NCBI RefSeq assembly: GCF_009711095.1
Contig: NZ_WMJZ01000008.1
Span: forward strand, 62,001-126,000
Origin: Intestinirhabdus alba
GTDB taxonomy: Bacteria > Pseudomonadota > Gammaproteobacteria > Enterobacterales > Enterobacteriaceae
Length of the DNA stretch: 64,000 nucleotides
Reading direction: 5' to 3'
Shown piece after piece: positions 1 through 7,498 of this stretch. A program made the position numbers and the translations under genes. The notes beneath the pieces are model-generated. The model made no database searches, was not told the DNA's origin, and was given only the letters and a program-made list of their open reading frames with translations. Numbering within the stretch: position 1 is the stretch's first letter; each line of letters begins with the position of its first letter.

Positions 1-490
1 GCAGCAGCTCCAGGCCCTGCACGTTCTTCAGCAGGGTCAGCGGTTCTTCCTTCACGCCCAGCTTGCGGAACAGGCTGCAGGAGGGGTGATACACCGCCTT
101 GCCCGGCAGGCGCGCGCCGACGTCGACCACGCCCAGCGTGTTAACGATAAACGAGGTGAGGTCGTGCATCCGCGCGGCGACTTTCTCAGCGCGGCGCGCC
201 CACTCCGGCTCGTCGGCCAGATAGCCGGGGTAGCTTTTGATGGCGTAGGTGCAGGAGCCGGCGGGAGAGACGATCGGATCGTCGTTCTCCTCCAGCGCGG
301 AGATGATGTTTTTCATCCCCGGAATGGCTTCCTTGATGTAGCCGCTGTTGATGGCCGGCTGGCCGCAGCATCCCTGCCGTTCAGGAAAATTCACTTTACA
401 GCCCAGCTGCTCCAGCAGCAGCACCGAGTCACGGGCCATGCGTGATTTGAGAGCGTCACCGATGCAGGTAACGTAAAAATTTATGTTCAC
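1..490 (-). CDS. lutA: LutA/LldE-type (Fe-S)-binding lactate oxidation subunit, 5' part
   Basis: First about 163 residues of a cysteine-rich CCG-domain protein of the LutA/YkgE family, running off the left edge. Visible motifs are the CCGQPA cluster and the later YHPSCS segment typical of the family, whose members form a cytoplasmic L-lactate oxidation complex with LutB and LutC (YkgF, YkgG). I chose the GTG at 490 because GGAG lies seven bases upstream and the following residues, NINFYVTCIGDA, match the family N-terminus. It lies 119 bp downstream of, and in the same direction as, the lactate permease, so the two probably form an lldP-lutABC operon. lutB and lutC would lie beyond the window. 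Family assignment is strong; involvement in lactate is supported by the neighbour. Confidence 0.88.
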   Translation of the reverse strand, partial: MNINFYVTCIGDALKSRMARDSVLLLEQLGCKVNFPERQGCCGQPAINSGYIKEAIPGMKNIISALEENDDPIVSPAGSCTYAIKSYPGYLADEPEWARRAEKVAARMHDLTSFIVNTLGVVDVGARLPGKAVYHPSCSLFRKLGVKEEPLTLLKNVQGLELL

Positions 491-609
491 TAAAAACTCC
501 ATTGCTCATTGTTATTTATTGCAGCGCGTAATCGCAGGCTGTGTCCCTTACCGTTGATGTGTGTCCCTGAAGGTCGTTCAGATGCGGGTAAGAGACGCAG
601 CCCGGTACG

Positions 610-2163
610 TCATGCCATAAACCAGTAATAGAAAAGACCAATCTTCAGTCCAAGAATAACGATATAGGCGACGCAGTATTTCATTGTGCCAGCCATGATC
701 TGGCTGCCCTGACCCTCCATGCGGGTAGCGGAAACCGCGATGGCGATGCTCTGGGGAGAGATCATCTTACCCCCGGTGGCACCGGAGGTGTTAGCTGCCG
801 CCAGCCAATTGGGATCTATATTCAGTTTTTGCGCCGCCATGGTCTGCAGCTTGCCGAACAGCACGTTGGAGTTGGTATCGCTGCCGGTAACGAAGGTGCC
901 CAGGGCACCGATAACGGGCGCAATAAAGACGTAGGAGCCGCCGGTGATGTCGACCAACGTCTGGGCAAGGGTGCCGATCAGGCCGCTGACGTCCATGACC
1001 GTCGCCAGGGCCACGATGGCCATAATGGCGATAATGGAGTTTTTCAGCTGCAGGATGGTTTTAACGAAAATATGCAGCATTCCGCCTGCGGACGCGCCCT
1101 GAATAAAGCCGCCAATGATTGTTGCCAGAATAATCAGTACGCCCGGCGTGGCGATCCATTCGATGCGCAGCGACAGGGTCTGTCCGTTAGCCAGCGTGAA
1201 GTGCAGCACCGAGGCGATGGACGACACGGCCGCCTTAATGCCGGGGAACAGCGGAGAGCAGAGCAGAATGAAGACGAAAATAAGGATATAGATAGAGCAG
1301 GTCTTCAGCAGTACCGCGGGCGAACGTGGGGGCGCGTCGCTTTTCTTATCGGCGTTGATAAGCCATGCCGGATCGGTCTTCCCGTTGCGCAGGCGACCGG
1401 CGACGGCAACGGCGATAAGGCTGACGAGGCTACCGGCGAAGGCGGGCAGCTCAGCGCCTAAATGGATCGCCACAAAATACTGCGGCACCAGCGTGGTAAT
1501 ACCGCACAGCAGGGTAATACCGAACACGCCGCGGATCGCCTTCAGGCCGCCGCCGATAATGCTGATGATGACGAAGGGCAAAATGATATTGAACAGCGCC
1601 AGCTGCAGGATAATGGTGCCGCCGAGGATGTTCACCGGCAGGTTAACCTGCTCCGCGAGGATCGATACCGGAATACCCACGGCACCGAAGGCGGTGGGAA
1701 CGGTATTGGCGACCAGCGAAGCGATGGCCGCTTTCAGCGGGTTGAACCCCAGCGCGATCAGAATACCGATGGGAATCGCCACCGCGGTGCCGTAGCCCGC
1801 TGCCGCTTCAAGGAAGCCGCCGAAGCACCAGGAGATTAGCAGTACCTGGATACGCTTATCGTCGCTGATGCTGGTCAGCACCTCCCGGAGGATATCCAGC
1901 GCGCGGGTGGCCTGCATCAGGTTGTAGCTGTAAATCGCGCCTAAAATGACGATGATTATTGGCCACAGACCCTTTATCGCGCCGTAGATAATGGCGGATT
2001 CCAGCGTTTTAAGCGGGGTATGCCAGAAGAAAAAGGTTAATACACAGGTCAGCGCCAGCGTAATCAAAACGGAATAGTGGATAGGCATTTTAATTTTTAA
2101 AATTAAAAAAACCATCAATAAAAGCGGGGCGACGCCCAGAGAAAACAGCAGATACTCGTGCAT
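610..2163 (-). CDS. lldP: L-lactate permease family transporter
   Basis: A 517-residue very hydrophobic protein of the LctP/LldP family (E. coli LldP is 551 and GlcA 560 residues), so slightly short but with both ends intact. About a dozen membrane segments are visible, with glycine-rich family stretches such as GGFLEAAAGYGTAVA and FVTGSDTNSNVLFG. Family members import L- or D-lactate or glycolate with protons across the inner membrane. The ATG at 2163 follows an AGGA ribosome-binding site. The gene directly precedes the LutA-type subunit gene on the same strand, which points to lactate rather than glycolate. No adjacent GntR-type lldR is present in the window. Confidence 0.9.
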   Translation of the reverse strand: MHEYLLFSLGVAPLLLMVFLILKIKMPIHYSVLITLALTCVLTFFFWHTPLKTLESAIIYGAIKGLWPIIIVILGAIYSYNLMQATRALDILREVLTSISDDKRIQVLLISWCFGGFLEAAAGYGTAVAIPIGILIALGFNPLKAAIASLVANTVPTAFGAVGIPVSILAEQVNLPVNILGGTIILQLALFNIILPFVIISIIGGGLKAIRGVFGITLLCGITTLVPQYFVAIHLGAELPAFAGSLVSLIAVAVAGRLRNGKTDPAWLINADKKSDAPPRSPAVLLKTCSIYILIFVFILLCSPLFPGIKAAVSSIASVLHFTLANGQTLSLRIEWIATPGVLIILATIIGGFIQGASAGGMLHIFVKTILQLKNSIIAIMAIVALATVMDVSGLIGTLAQTLVDITGGSYVFIAPVIGALGTFVTGSDTNSNVLFGKLQTMAAQKLNIDPNWLAAANTSGATGGKMISPQSIAIAVSATRMEGQGSQIMAGTMKYCVAYIVILGLKIGLFYYWFMA

Positions 2164-2606
2164 TATGTATTCCTGTTGTATTTTTGTATTCCAGAACGGC
2201 GGAGTTTATACCTGAATAAGCCGGATAAAACGTTCTGCTGGATCGCTTCACTAAAAAAATAAAACTTATGAGAGGGATGAAAGATAATATTCTGTTTAGC
2301 TAATGTTAATTTATCTTTAAATAAAGCTACCTCTTAAGTATTAATCACGAAAAAAGGGAGTAGATCATGGGGCCGATAATCTATTTATTTGACTACGGAT
2401 CAAAAATAGCTCCACTGTCTGTTTTTTGCGCATGTTTCGCCGTGGCGCGGTAAGCGGATTATCCGTAGCGCATAAATTTAAATCTGCTGGCAGTTAATAA
2501 AAGCAAAAATTATGCAAAAAAATAAGTTGATTTATCCCGAAGGTTATTTTTCTCGGCTGGCGAAATAACCCTTTTCTGGTTATGCTGCCCTGTGAAATCA
2601 AATTAA
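2164..2606. other. Intergenic region upstream of lldP
   Basis: About 440 bp, AT-rich, with no convincing coding frame. It must hold the promoter of the leftward lactate operon. I see no operator I can name with confidence. Confidence 0.5.
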
Positions 2607-2846
2607 TATACCCGTCATACTTCAAGTTGCATGTGCGTTGGCTTTATTCGGCCCAGAGGCCTCACCCTGAAGGACCGCCGCCAGCGGCGTTCAAATCGGC
2701 TAAGCCGGTTTGTCCTCGCTCACCCCAGTCACTCTGTCCGGAACAGAAATGAACGCCACGCGGTGGCCCGTCAGGACGAGCCGTCATGGATGAGACAAGT
2801 AACCAAAGGCCAACGCGCAGGTAGCCTGAAGTATGACGGGGATATA
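2607..2846. repeat. Family A intergenic repeat, copy 1 (full length)
   Basis: About 240 bp bounded by imperfect inverted termini: the left end reads CCCGTCATACTTCAAGTTGC and the right end CCTGAAGTATGACGGGGATA. Related copies lie at 20442-20511 (partial, inverted), 28726-28860 and 30347-30394 (partial). Short non-coding repeats with these ends are common in Enterobacterales. The interior can fold but has no convincing coding frame. Confidence 0.75.
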
Positions 2847-2861
2847 CTCGAATCCTTCGGG

Positions 2862-2997
2862 GTATGATGGACGCAGCGCGTTTCGCACAGCCGTAAGGAC
2901 AGCCTCCCAGGGCTGTCACCTACCGGGTATACGCTCCGGTTGCTGCGCGCTGTCCGGGGGCAAACCGCTCGGGCCAATGGGGCAGGCTTAGGGCCAT
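2862..2997 (+). repeat. Family B intergenic repeat, degenerate copy
   Basis: Shares the segment TATACGCTCCGGTT, followed by a GCGCGCTGTCC-like stretch, and a ...CAGGCTTAGGGCC end with the family B copies at 4495-4678, 29584-29792 and 59909-60121. The left part has diverged, so the limits are approximate. Confidence 0.45.
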
Positions 2998-3061
2998 AAA
3001 GGCCGGCAGGGGGAGCCGCTTACATCCGTTAAGCCGGAGCTTTCTGCCGCCCGGCGGCGGG

Positions 3062-3541
3062 CTAGGGCTGAAGCGGGTAGAGAACAATCATCCCGCTCTG
3101 CCCGACCACCAGCCGCTGGCCGTCAAGCGTCAGCGGTGCCATCCAGAAATTGGCGTGCATCAGCATATCAACCAGCCCGTCTATCATCAGCCCCTCGTGG
3201 GTGGTGGTGTGGTAAATCGGCATCAGGTTGAAGTAGAGCCTGCCCTTTTTTTCCGCCGTGGGGGTGAATTTCTCCTTCAGAACGAAGCGGTTATCATCCG
3301 GGTTGGTAAGGGTGGCCAGAATGGACCCCTTCGTCGCCTTCATTTGGGCGTTATAAATTTCTTTCGTCTGGGACATCAGATCATAGAAGCCCAACTGAAA
3401 CGTGCCCTCCATATCCGCCAGGGGCAGAGAGGCGCTTCTCGCCCCGCCGGAGAGCGAACCTTTGCCAAACGCCACGGCGACAGTAAGAAGAATGCATAGA
3501 AAAATCAAAGCATTAATTTTCTTTACAGGTTGCCATTTCAT
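3062..3541 (-). CDS. Exported or membrane-anchored protein of unknown function downstream of lafZ
   Basis: 159 residues with an N-terminal hydrophobic segment (ALIFLCILLTVAVAFG), either an uncleaved anchor or a signal peptide, followed by a soluble domain I do not recognise. The ATG at 3541 is chosen because GGAGAAAG lies just upstream; an in-frame start at 3562 lacks a good site. The gene overlaps the 3' end of the ToxR-like regulator gene by 29 bp, so the two are co-transcribed and probably translationally coupled. A membrane regulator followed by a small periplasmic protein recalls ToxR/ToxS-type pairs, in which the second protein stabilises the sensor domain of the first. That parallel is inference from arrangement only. 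Confidence 0.75.
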   Translation of the reverse strand: MKWQPVKKINALIFLCILLTVAVAFGKGSLSGGARSASLPLADMEGTFQLGFYDLMSQTKEIYNAQMKATKGSILATLTNPDDNRFVLKEKFTPTAEKKGRLYFNLMPIYHTTTHEGLMIDGLVDMLMHANFWMAPLTLDGQRLVVGQSGMIVLYPLQP

Positions 3542-4445
3542 TAAGCTTTCTCCGGGTTTCACGTATAATCAGGTTGTTCAGCCGCGCCGGAACAATCCGC
3601 CAGTGATAAATGGTCATCGCCAGCTGCTTTTTGTCACACTGGCCGGTGAGCGAAAAGGTGTAGTTCAGCGAGGAATGCGTGATGTGGAAGTAAACGTTCA
3701 TCCGCACGGACTGCATTTTGATCTGCTGATTAATGGTATAAAAGGTGTCCTTCAGCTTGTCATAAACGTTGTTGGCTTCGAGTGTGGATACTCCCGTCGC
3801 CTCAAGCGAGTACAGATGAATATTGCTGTAGACGTTGGGCTGTATCTCGCGCGCGGCCAGCCGCTCGTCGTGGTTCTGCTGCATATACCAGCCGGCGGCG
3901 ATCCCGCCGACGAGGGTCGCCAGCACCAGCAGCAGCAGCGTCGTCCAGTGGAGTGATTTTTTTACCGCCGGTGGCGCGACGGCGGGTATCTCAACGGGCT
4001 GCGGCTCCGCTTCGCTCTCTCTCGCCCCGCCGTCTCCGGGGAATTCGTCGAAAAGGGCAACCGGCTCCGGCGGCAGCGTCTCTTCTTCAGGATCGCGAAC
4101 CTCGCTCTCCTCTTTTTCAATAAAGCTGCAGTAGTCCGGCTCCAGCAGATACCCCTTTCTGGGGATGGTCTTGATGATTTTCTGCTTTTTACCGTCGTCT
4201 TCCAGCGCCGCGCGCAGCGCGTGAATGGCGTTGGGCAGGCTGTTGTTGCCGATAACGCGGTGTTCCCACACCAGCTGGGTCAGCTCTTCGCGGGTAAAGA
4301 TTTTCCCTGCGCCCTGGATCAGCGTTTCCAACAGTTTTAGCTGATACTCGCCCAGACGTTTACGTTCCCCGGTTGTTAAATGGAGAATCGAGCCTGAAGG
4401 AATATCAACCAGCCAGTTATTTATGGAGTAATAGCGTTTATTCAT
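3513..4445 (-). CDS. lafZ: ToxR/CadC-like transmembrane transcriptional regulator (LafZ-like)
   Basis: 310 residues. About residues 15-105 form an OmpR-type winged helix (the GEYQLKLLETLIQ, REELTQLVWE and TIPRKGYLL segments). An acidic, proline-rich linker follows, then one transmembrane helix at about 168-187 (TTLLLLVLATLVGGIAAGW) and a periplasmic domain of about 120 residues. This is the layout of CadC/ToxR one-component regulators, which bind DNA while anchored in the inner membrane. Flag-2 clusters of E. coli carry such a gene, lafZ, beside the lateral flagellin, and here it is divergent from lafA, so a role in lateral flagellar control is likely. Start: the third of three overlapping ATGs (see the adjacent regulatory entry). 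No Shine-Dalgarno sequence is evident. Confidence 0.75.
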   Translation of the reverse strand: MNKRYYSINNWLVDIPSGSILHLTTGERKRLGEYQLKLLETLIQGAGKIFTREELTQLVWEHRVIGNNSLPNAIHALRAALEDDGKKQKIIKTIPRKGYLLEPDYCSFIEKEESEVRDPEEETLPPEPVALFDEFPGDGGARESEAEPQPVEIPAVAPPAVKKSLHWTTLLLLVLATLVGGIAAGWYMQQNHDERLAAREIQPNVYSNIHLYSLEATGVSTLEANNVYDKLKDTFYTINQQIKMQSVRMNVYFHITHSSLNYTFSLTGQCDKKQLAMTIYHWRIVPARLNNLIIRETRRKLNEMATCKEN

Positions 4446-4461
4446 TTATTCATTTATTCAT
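4438..4461 (-). promoter_or_regulatory. Triple ATGAATAA repeat: chained micro-ORFs at the lafZ start
   Basis: On the minus strand the 8-mer ATGAATAA occurs three times in tandem, ending at the lafZ start. The first two ATGs (4461 and 4453) each open a three-codon frame (Met-Asn-Lys) whose TGA stop overlaps the next ATG as ATGA. Only the third ATG (4445) reads into lafZ. Gain or loss of 8-bp units would change the number of micro-ORFs, not the lafZ frame. Confidence 0.6.
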
Positions 4462-4494
4462 TGATGGTTACACCATCCTGGTAAATGCAATGGC

Positions 4495-4678
4495 TAAGAG
4501 CCTGTCCCGTCATGGCTATTTCACTTGCCTGGACAGCGCCAGGTAAAATAGATGAGCCCTGAAGGGGGAGCGTAGCGAATCAATCCTCAGGTACTCTGCT
4601 TACGCTTCGGTATCTGCACGCGTGCGCTGTCCGCGTTTAAAATATCTGCGCCAGCTACGTCTGGCGAACCAGCCGTCA
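4495..4678 (+). repeat. Family B intergenic repeat, copy 1
   Basis: Begins TAAGAGCCTGTCCCGTCATG and contains GGCTATTTCACTTGCC and TGCGCTGTCCG, then ends near CTGGCGAACCAG. Same order of blocks as 59909-60121 and, inverted, 29584-29792. It has no coding frame. It lies between lafZ and lafA. Confidence 0.65.
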
Positions 4679-5337
4679 AAGGTCGCAAAAGATAGCCCGA
4701 ACATAACGTTGGCTATCTGTTAATTCCATTTAAGTAATATGGTGTATTGCCGCTTGCCTGCGAGGAGTGAGGAAATGAAAAGCGCGTTTCTGGCGTCTGA
4801 ACCCGCCGCCAGCCCGCATGACGGACAGTAGCAAGAACCGCCGTTGCGGAGTTATCTTTTCCTGGCGCTCTTTTTACGCGATAAAAATGTGATGTGCAAC
4901 CTCATTTGCAGTGGAAGATTCGCTTTATTATTAATAAACCCGATTAAAAGTTAAGCGAAATAGTTAAAAGATACTGATGTGAAAATGGGTTTTAAAAATG
5001 TAAAACAATTGTTTCTTCACGCACAGGTGCTGCGGTTGTGGTTAAGTTTCAGACAAATTAAGCCATTAAAGTGAAAAAAGAGAGGTGCGGGCTTAACGAA
5101 GCGATGAAGTGTGTCGCTATGCTGTTTTAATTATGGGCGAGAAAAAAAATAGATCGCAGCGTCAGGCTCTCTTGCAAGAATAAACGTAAATGCCGCTAAT
5201 AAAAGGCTTTTGCTTTAGCCAACGGCGGGCAACAAAACGTTAAAGAAATTTTCGTTAGATGAATTTAATTTTGCTTTGGCGCGGTCGCTTTAACTGAATA
5301 CATCCCATGAACGATCTGAATGTATTAAGGAATACTG
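4679..5337. other. AT-rich leader region upstream of the first lateral flagellin
   Basis: About 660 bp without a convincing gene. From about 4840 onward the sequence becomes AT-rich, unlike the flagellin genes that follow, as expected for a long regulated promoter region between divergent lafZ and lafA. I could not find a clean sigma-28 hexamer pair for lafA1 here, in contrast to lafA2. Confidence 0.5.
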
Positions 5338-6216
5338 ATGGCACTTTCTATTTTTACCAGCGCATCCTCTATGGCATCCACCAATGCCCTGAATAAGTCC
5401 AACAATCTGCTCTCCACGGCGATGGAGCGTCTGGGCACCGGCAAACGTATCAACTCCGCGGCGGACGACGCGGCGGGCCTGCAGATCGCCACCCGTCTTC
5501 AGGGTCAGACCAACGGCATGACCGTGGCGAAGCGCAACATCTCTGACGCCACCGCGCTGCTGCAGACTGCGGAAGGGGCGTTCGACGAGGTGAGCAACAT
5601 CATGTACCGCATGAAGGACCTCGCCACCCAGGCGGCGAACGACACCAACACCGAGAAAGACCGTACCGCCATCAACGCCGAAATGAACGATCTGAACGCC
5701 GAACTGAAAAACATCATGGACAACACCTCCTATGCGGGTGACAAGCTGTTCGGCGCATCCGGTAAGTTCGCCAGCGCCATGAACTTCCAGATCGGCTCCT
5801 CCTCCGGCGAAACCATGAAGGTTGACCTGAGCGCAGAGCTGAAGGGCGGCACGGCGGGCACCCTGTTTACCGCTTCCGGCTTCGCCGGTATCGGCGACTG
5901 GAGCTCCGCTTCCGGTATTAACATCTCCGGTGCCGACGGCGCGAAGACGATGATGCAGTCGCTGGAAACGGCGCTGAACAGCGTCGGCGCGGTCCGCTCC
6001 AAAATGGGTGCGAGCATCAACCGTCTGGGCCACACCGCGGCCAACCTGGCCAACATGAAGGACAACACCGACCTGGCCCTGAGCAACATCCAGGACGCGG
6101 ACTTCGCCAACGAGGCCTCCTCCATGACCCGTAACCAGATGCTGGCCCAGACCAGCATGTCGATGCTGAAGCAGTCCAACAGCATGTCGAGCATGGTGAT
6201 GTCCCTGCTGGGCTAA
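5338..6216 (+). CDS. lafA: Lateral flagellin, copy 1
   Basis: 292-residue flagellin of the short lateral (LafA) type, the building block of the external filament. The conserved N-terminal D0/D1 region (SIFTSASSMASTNALN, RINSAADDAAGLQIATRL) and C-terminal D1/D0 region (DADFANEASSMTRNQMLAQ, ending MSSMVMSLLG) are intact; only about 60 central residues form the exposed part. The ATG follows an AAGGAA site. The first 143 residues and about the last 80 are identical to the second flagellin downstream, with differences confined to about residues 144-220. A strong terminator follows, so it is probably its own transcription unit. Gene symbol follows the E. coli/Aeromonas Flag-2 nomenclature. Confidence 0.93.
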   Translation: MALSIFTSASSMASTNALNKSNNLLSTAMERLGTGKRINSAADDAAGLQIATRLQGQTNGMTVAKRNISDATALLQTAEGAFDEVSNIMYRMKDLATQAANDTNTEKDRTAINAEMNDLNAELKNIMDNTSYAGDKLFGASGKFASAMNFQIGSSSGETMKVDLSAELKGGTAGTLFTASGFAGIGDWSSASGINISGADGAKTMMQSLETALNSVGAVRSKMGASINRLGHTAANLANMKDNTDLALSNIQDADFANEASSMTRNQMLAQTSMSMLKQSNSMSSMVMSLLG

Positions 6217-6260
6217 TTCTGCGTCCTCGCCCGCGGCGGCGGGCGCGATCGTCTACTCAG

Positions 6261-6288
6261 GCCGGCTCCCGCAAGGGGCCGGCTTTTT
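6261..6288 (+). terminator. Rho-independent terminator after lafA copy 1
   Basis: Nine-pair stem (GCCGGCTCC against GGGGCCGGC, one G-U pair), five-base loop, then TTTTT. It lies 45 bp after the stop codon. Confidence 0.85.
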
Positions 6289-6322
6289 GTTGCCTCCTGC
6301 CGATAAATGCGGATGGATTGCT

Positions 6323-6350
6323 TAAAAAGTGGTCATTTGAACGCCGATGG
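6323..6350 (+). promoter_or_regulatory. Sigma-28-type promoter of lafA copy 2
   Basis: TAAA at 6323-6326 and GCCGATGG at 6343-6350, 16 bp apart, match the flagellar sigma-28 consensus TAAA-N15-GCCGATAA closely. The second flagellin starts about 74 bp downstream, and LafS, encoded in the window, is the likely sigma factor. Confidence 0.75.
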
Positions 6351-6423
6351 ATTTAATTTCCACCGTCAGGGTGTCGTTTTTAGAAAGTACAACCAATGAA
6401 TGACCTGAAGAAAAGGAATCACT

Positions 6424-7293
6424 ATGGCACTTTCTATTTTTACCAGCGCATCCTCTATGGCATCCACCAATGCCCTGAATAAGTCCAACAACCTGCTCTC
6501 CACGGCGATGGAGCGTCTGGGCACCGGCAAGCGCATTAACTCCGCGGCGGACGACGCGGCGGGCCTGCAGATCGCCACCCGTCTTCAGGGTCAGACCAAC
6601 GGCATGACCGTGGCGAAGCGCAACATCTCTGACGCCACCGCGCTGCTGCAGACCGCGGAAGGGGCGTTCGACGAGGTGAGCAACATCATGTACCGCATGA
6701 AGGACCTCGCCACCCAGGCGGCGAACGACACCAACACCGAGAAAGACCGTACCGCCATCAACGCCGAAATGAACGACCTGAACGCCGAACTGAAAAACAT
6801 CATGGACAACACCTCCTATGCGGGTGACAAGCTGTTCGGCGCATCCGGTAAGTTTGGCGAGGCCCTGAACTTCCAGATCGGCTCCTCCTCCGGCGAAACC
6901 ATGACCGTTAATCTGAAGACGGAGCTGGGCGGCACGGGCCTGTTTACCGCTTCCGGCTTCAAGAATATCGGCGACTGGGGCTCCGCTTCCGGTATTAATA
7001 TTGCCGACGCTTCCGGCGCGAAGACGATGATGCAGTCGCTGGAAACGGCGCTGAACGACGTCGGCGCGGTCCGCTCCAAAATGGGTGCGAGCATCAACCG
7101 TCTGGGCCACACCGCGGCCAACCTGGCCAACATGAAGGACAACACCGACCTGGCCCTGAGCAACATCCAGGACGCGGACTTCGCCAACGAGGCCTCCTCG
7201 ATGACCCGTAACCAGATGCTGGCCCAGACCAGCATGTCGATGCTGAAGCAGTCCAACAGCATGTCGAGCATGGTGATGTCCCTGCTGGGCTAA
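6424..7293 (+). CDS. lafA: Lateral flagellin, copy 2
   Basis: 289-residue flagellin with D0/D1 ends identical to copy 1. The central region differs by substitutions (for instance GEALNFQIG for ASAMNFQIG, and KNIGDWGSASGINIADASG) and three missing residues. Nucleotide identity with copy 1 starts abruptly at the ATG and ends at the stop, while flanking DNA differs, suggesting continuing gene conversion between the coding regions. It has its own sigma-28 promoter and its own terminator, so the two flagellins can be expressed separately. AAGGAAT precedes the ATG. The product would co-polymerise into the lateral filament or form an alternative filament segment; which one is not visible in sequence. 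Confidence 0.93.
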   Translation: MALSIFTSASSMASTNALNKSNNLLSTAMERLGTGKRINSAADDAAGLQIATRLQGQTNGMTVAKRNISDATALLQTAEGAFDEVSNIMYRMKDLATQAANDTNTEKDRTAINAEMNDLNAELKNIMDNTSYAGDKLFGASGKFGEALNFQIGSSSGETMTVNLKTELGGTGLFTASGFKNIGDWGSASGINIADASGAKTMMQSLETALNDVGAVRSKMGASINRLGHTAANLANMKDNTDLALSNIQDADFANEASSMTRNQMLAQTSMSMLKQSNSMSSMVMSLLG

Positions 7294-7318
7294 TACCTCA
7301 CCGCGCACCGCTTGTTAA

Positions 7319-7343
7319 AACACCGCTGTATGGCGGTGTTTTT
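7319..7343 (+). terminator. Rho-independent terminator after lafA copy 2
   Basis: Eight-pair stem AACACCGC against GCGGTGTT with a six-base loop and a T-run, 25 bp after the stop. Confidence 0.85.
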
Positions 7344-7357
7344 GTATACGGAAAGGC

Positions 7358-7389
7358 CTTTCCTTCCGCCGGAAGCGGCGGAAGGAAAG
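7358..7389. promoter_or_regulatory. Perfect 13-bp dyad upstream of the lafB sigma-54 promoter
   Basis: CTTTCCTTCCGCC at 7358-7370 is perfectly complementary to GGCGGAAGGAAAG at 7377-7389, with a six-base spacer. It has no following T-run on the plus strand, so it is unlikely to be a terminator for lafA. It sits about 45 bp upstream of the -24 element and is a candidate site for the Flag-2 sigma-54 activator (LafK). Confidence 0.5.
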
Positions 7390-7433
7390 ATTCCGCTTAT
7401 CACTTAATCTCTTGATAACTCTCAATTAAATAA

Positions 7434-7450
7434 TTGGCACGAAATTTGCT
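7434..7450 (+). promoter_or_regulatory. Sigma-54 (-24/-12) promoter of the lafB-lafU operon
   Basis: TTGGCACGAAATTTGCT is an almost perfect match to the RpoN consensus TTGGCACG-N4-TTGCT: GG at 7436-7437 and GC at 7448-7449 are separated by exactly ten bases. The lafB ATG is about 48 bp further on. It implies activation by a sigma-54 enhancer-binding protein, LafK in other Flag-2 systems; no lafK is present in this window. Confidence 0.9.
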
Positions 7451-7498
7451 AAATTCGTTACAGGAAGAAAGCGGCGGACGTGCCCGGAGGAAATTATT

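Noticed and set aside
5290..7308. Long minus-strand open frames opposite both flagellins
   Set aside because: They mirror the codon pattern of the flagellin genes, recur identically because the genes are duplicated, and have low-complexity His/Gly/Val-rich products without a ribosome-binding site.
7358..7389. Dyad as a second terminator for lafA copy 2
   Set aside because: A good terminator already lies at 7319-7343, and no T-run follows the dyad on the plus strand.
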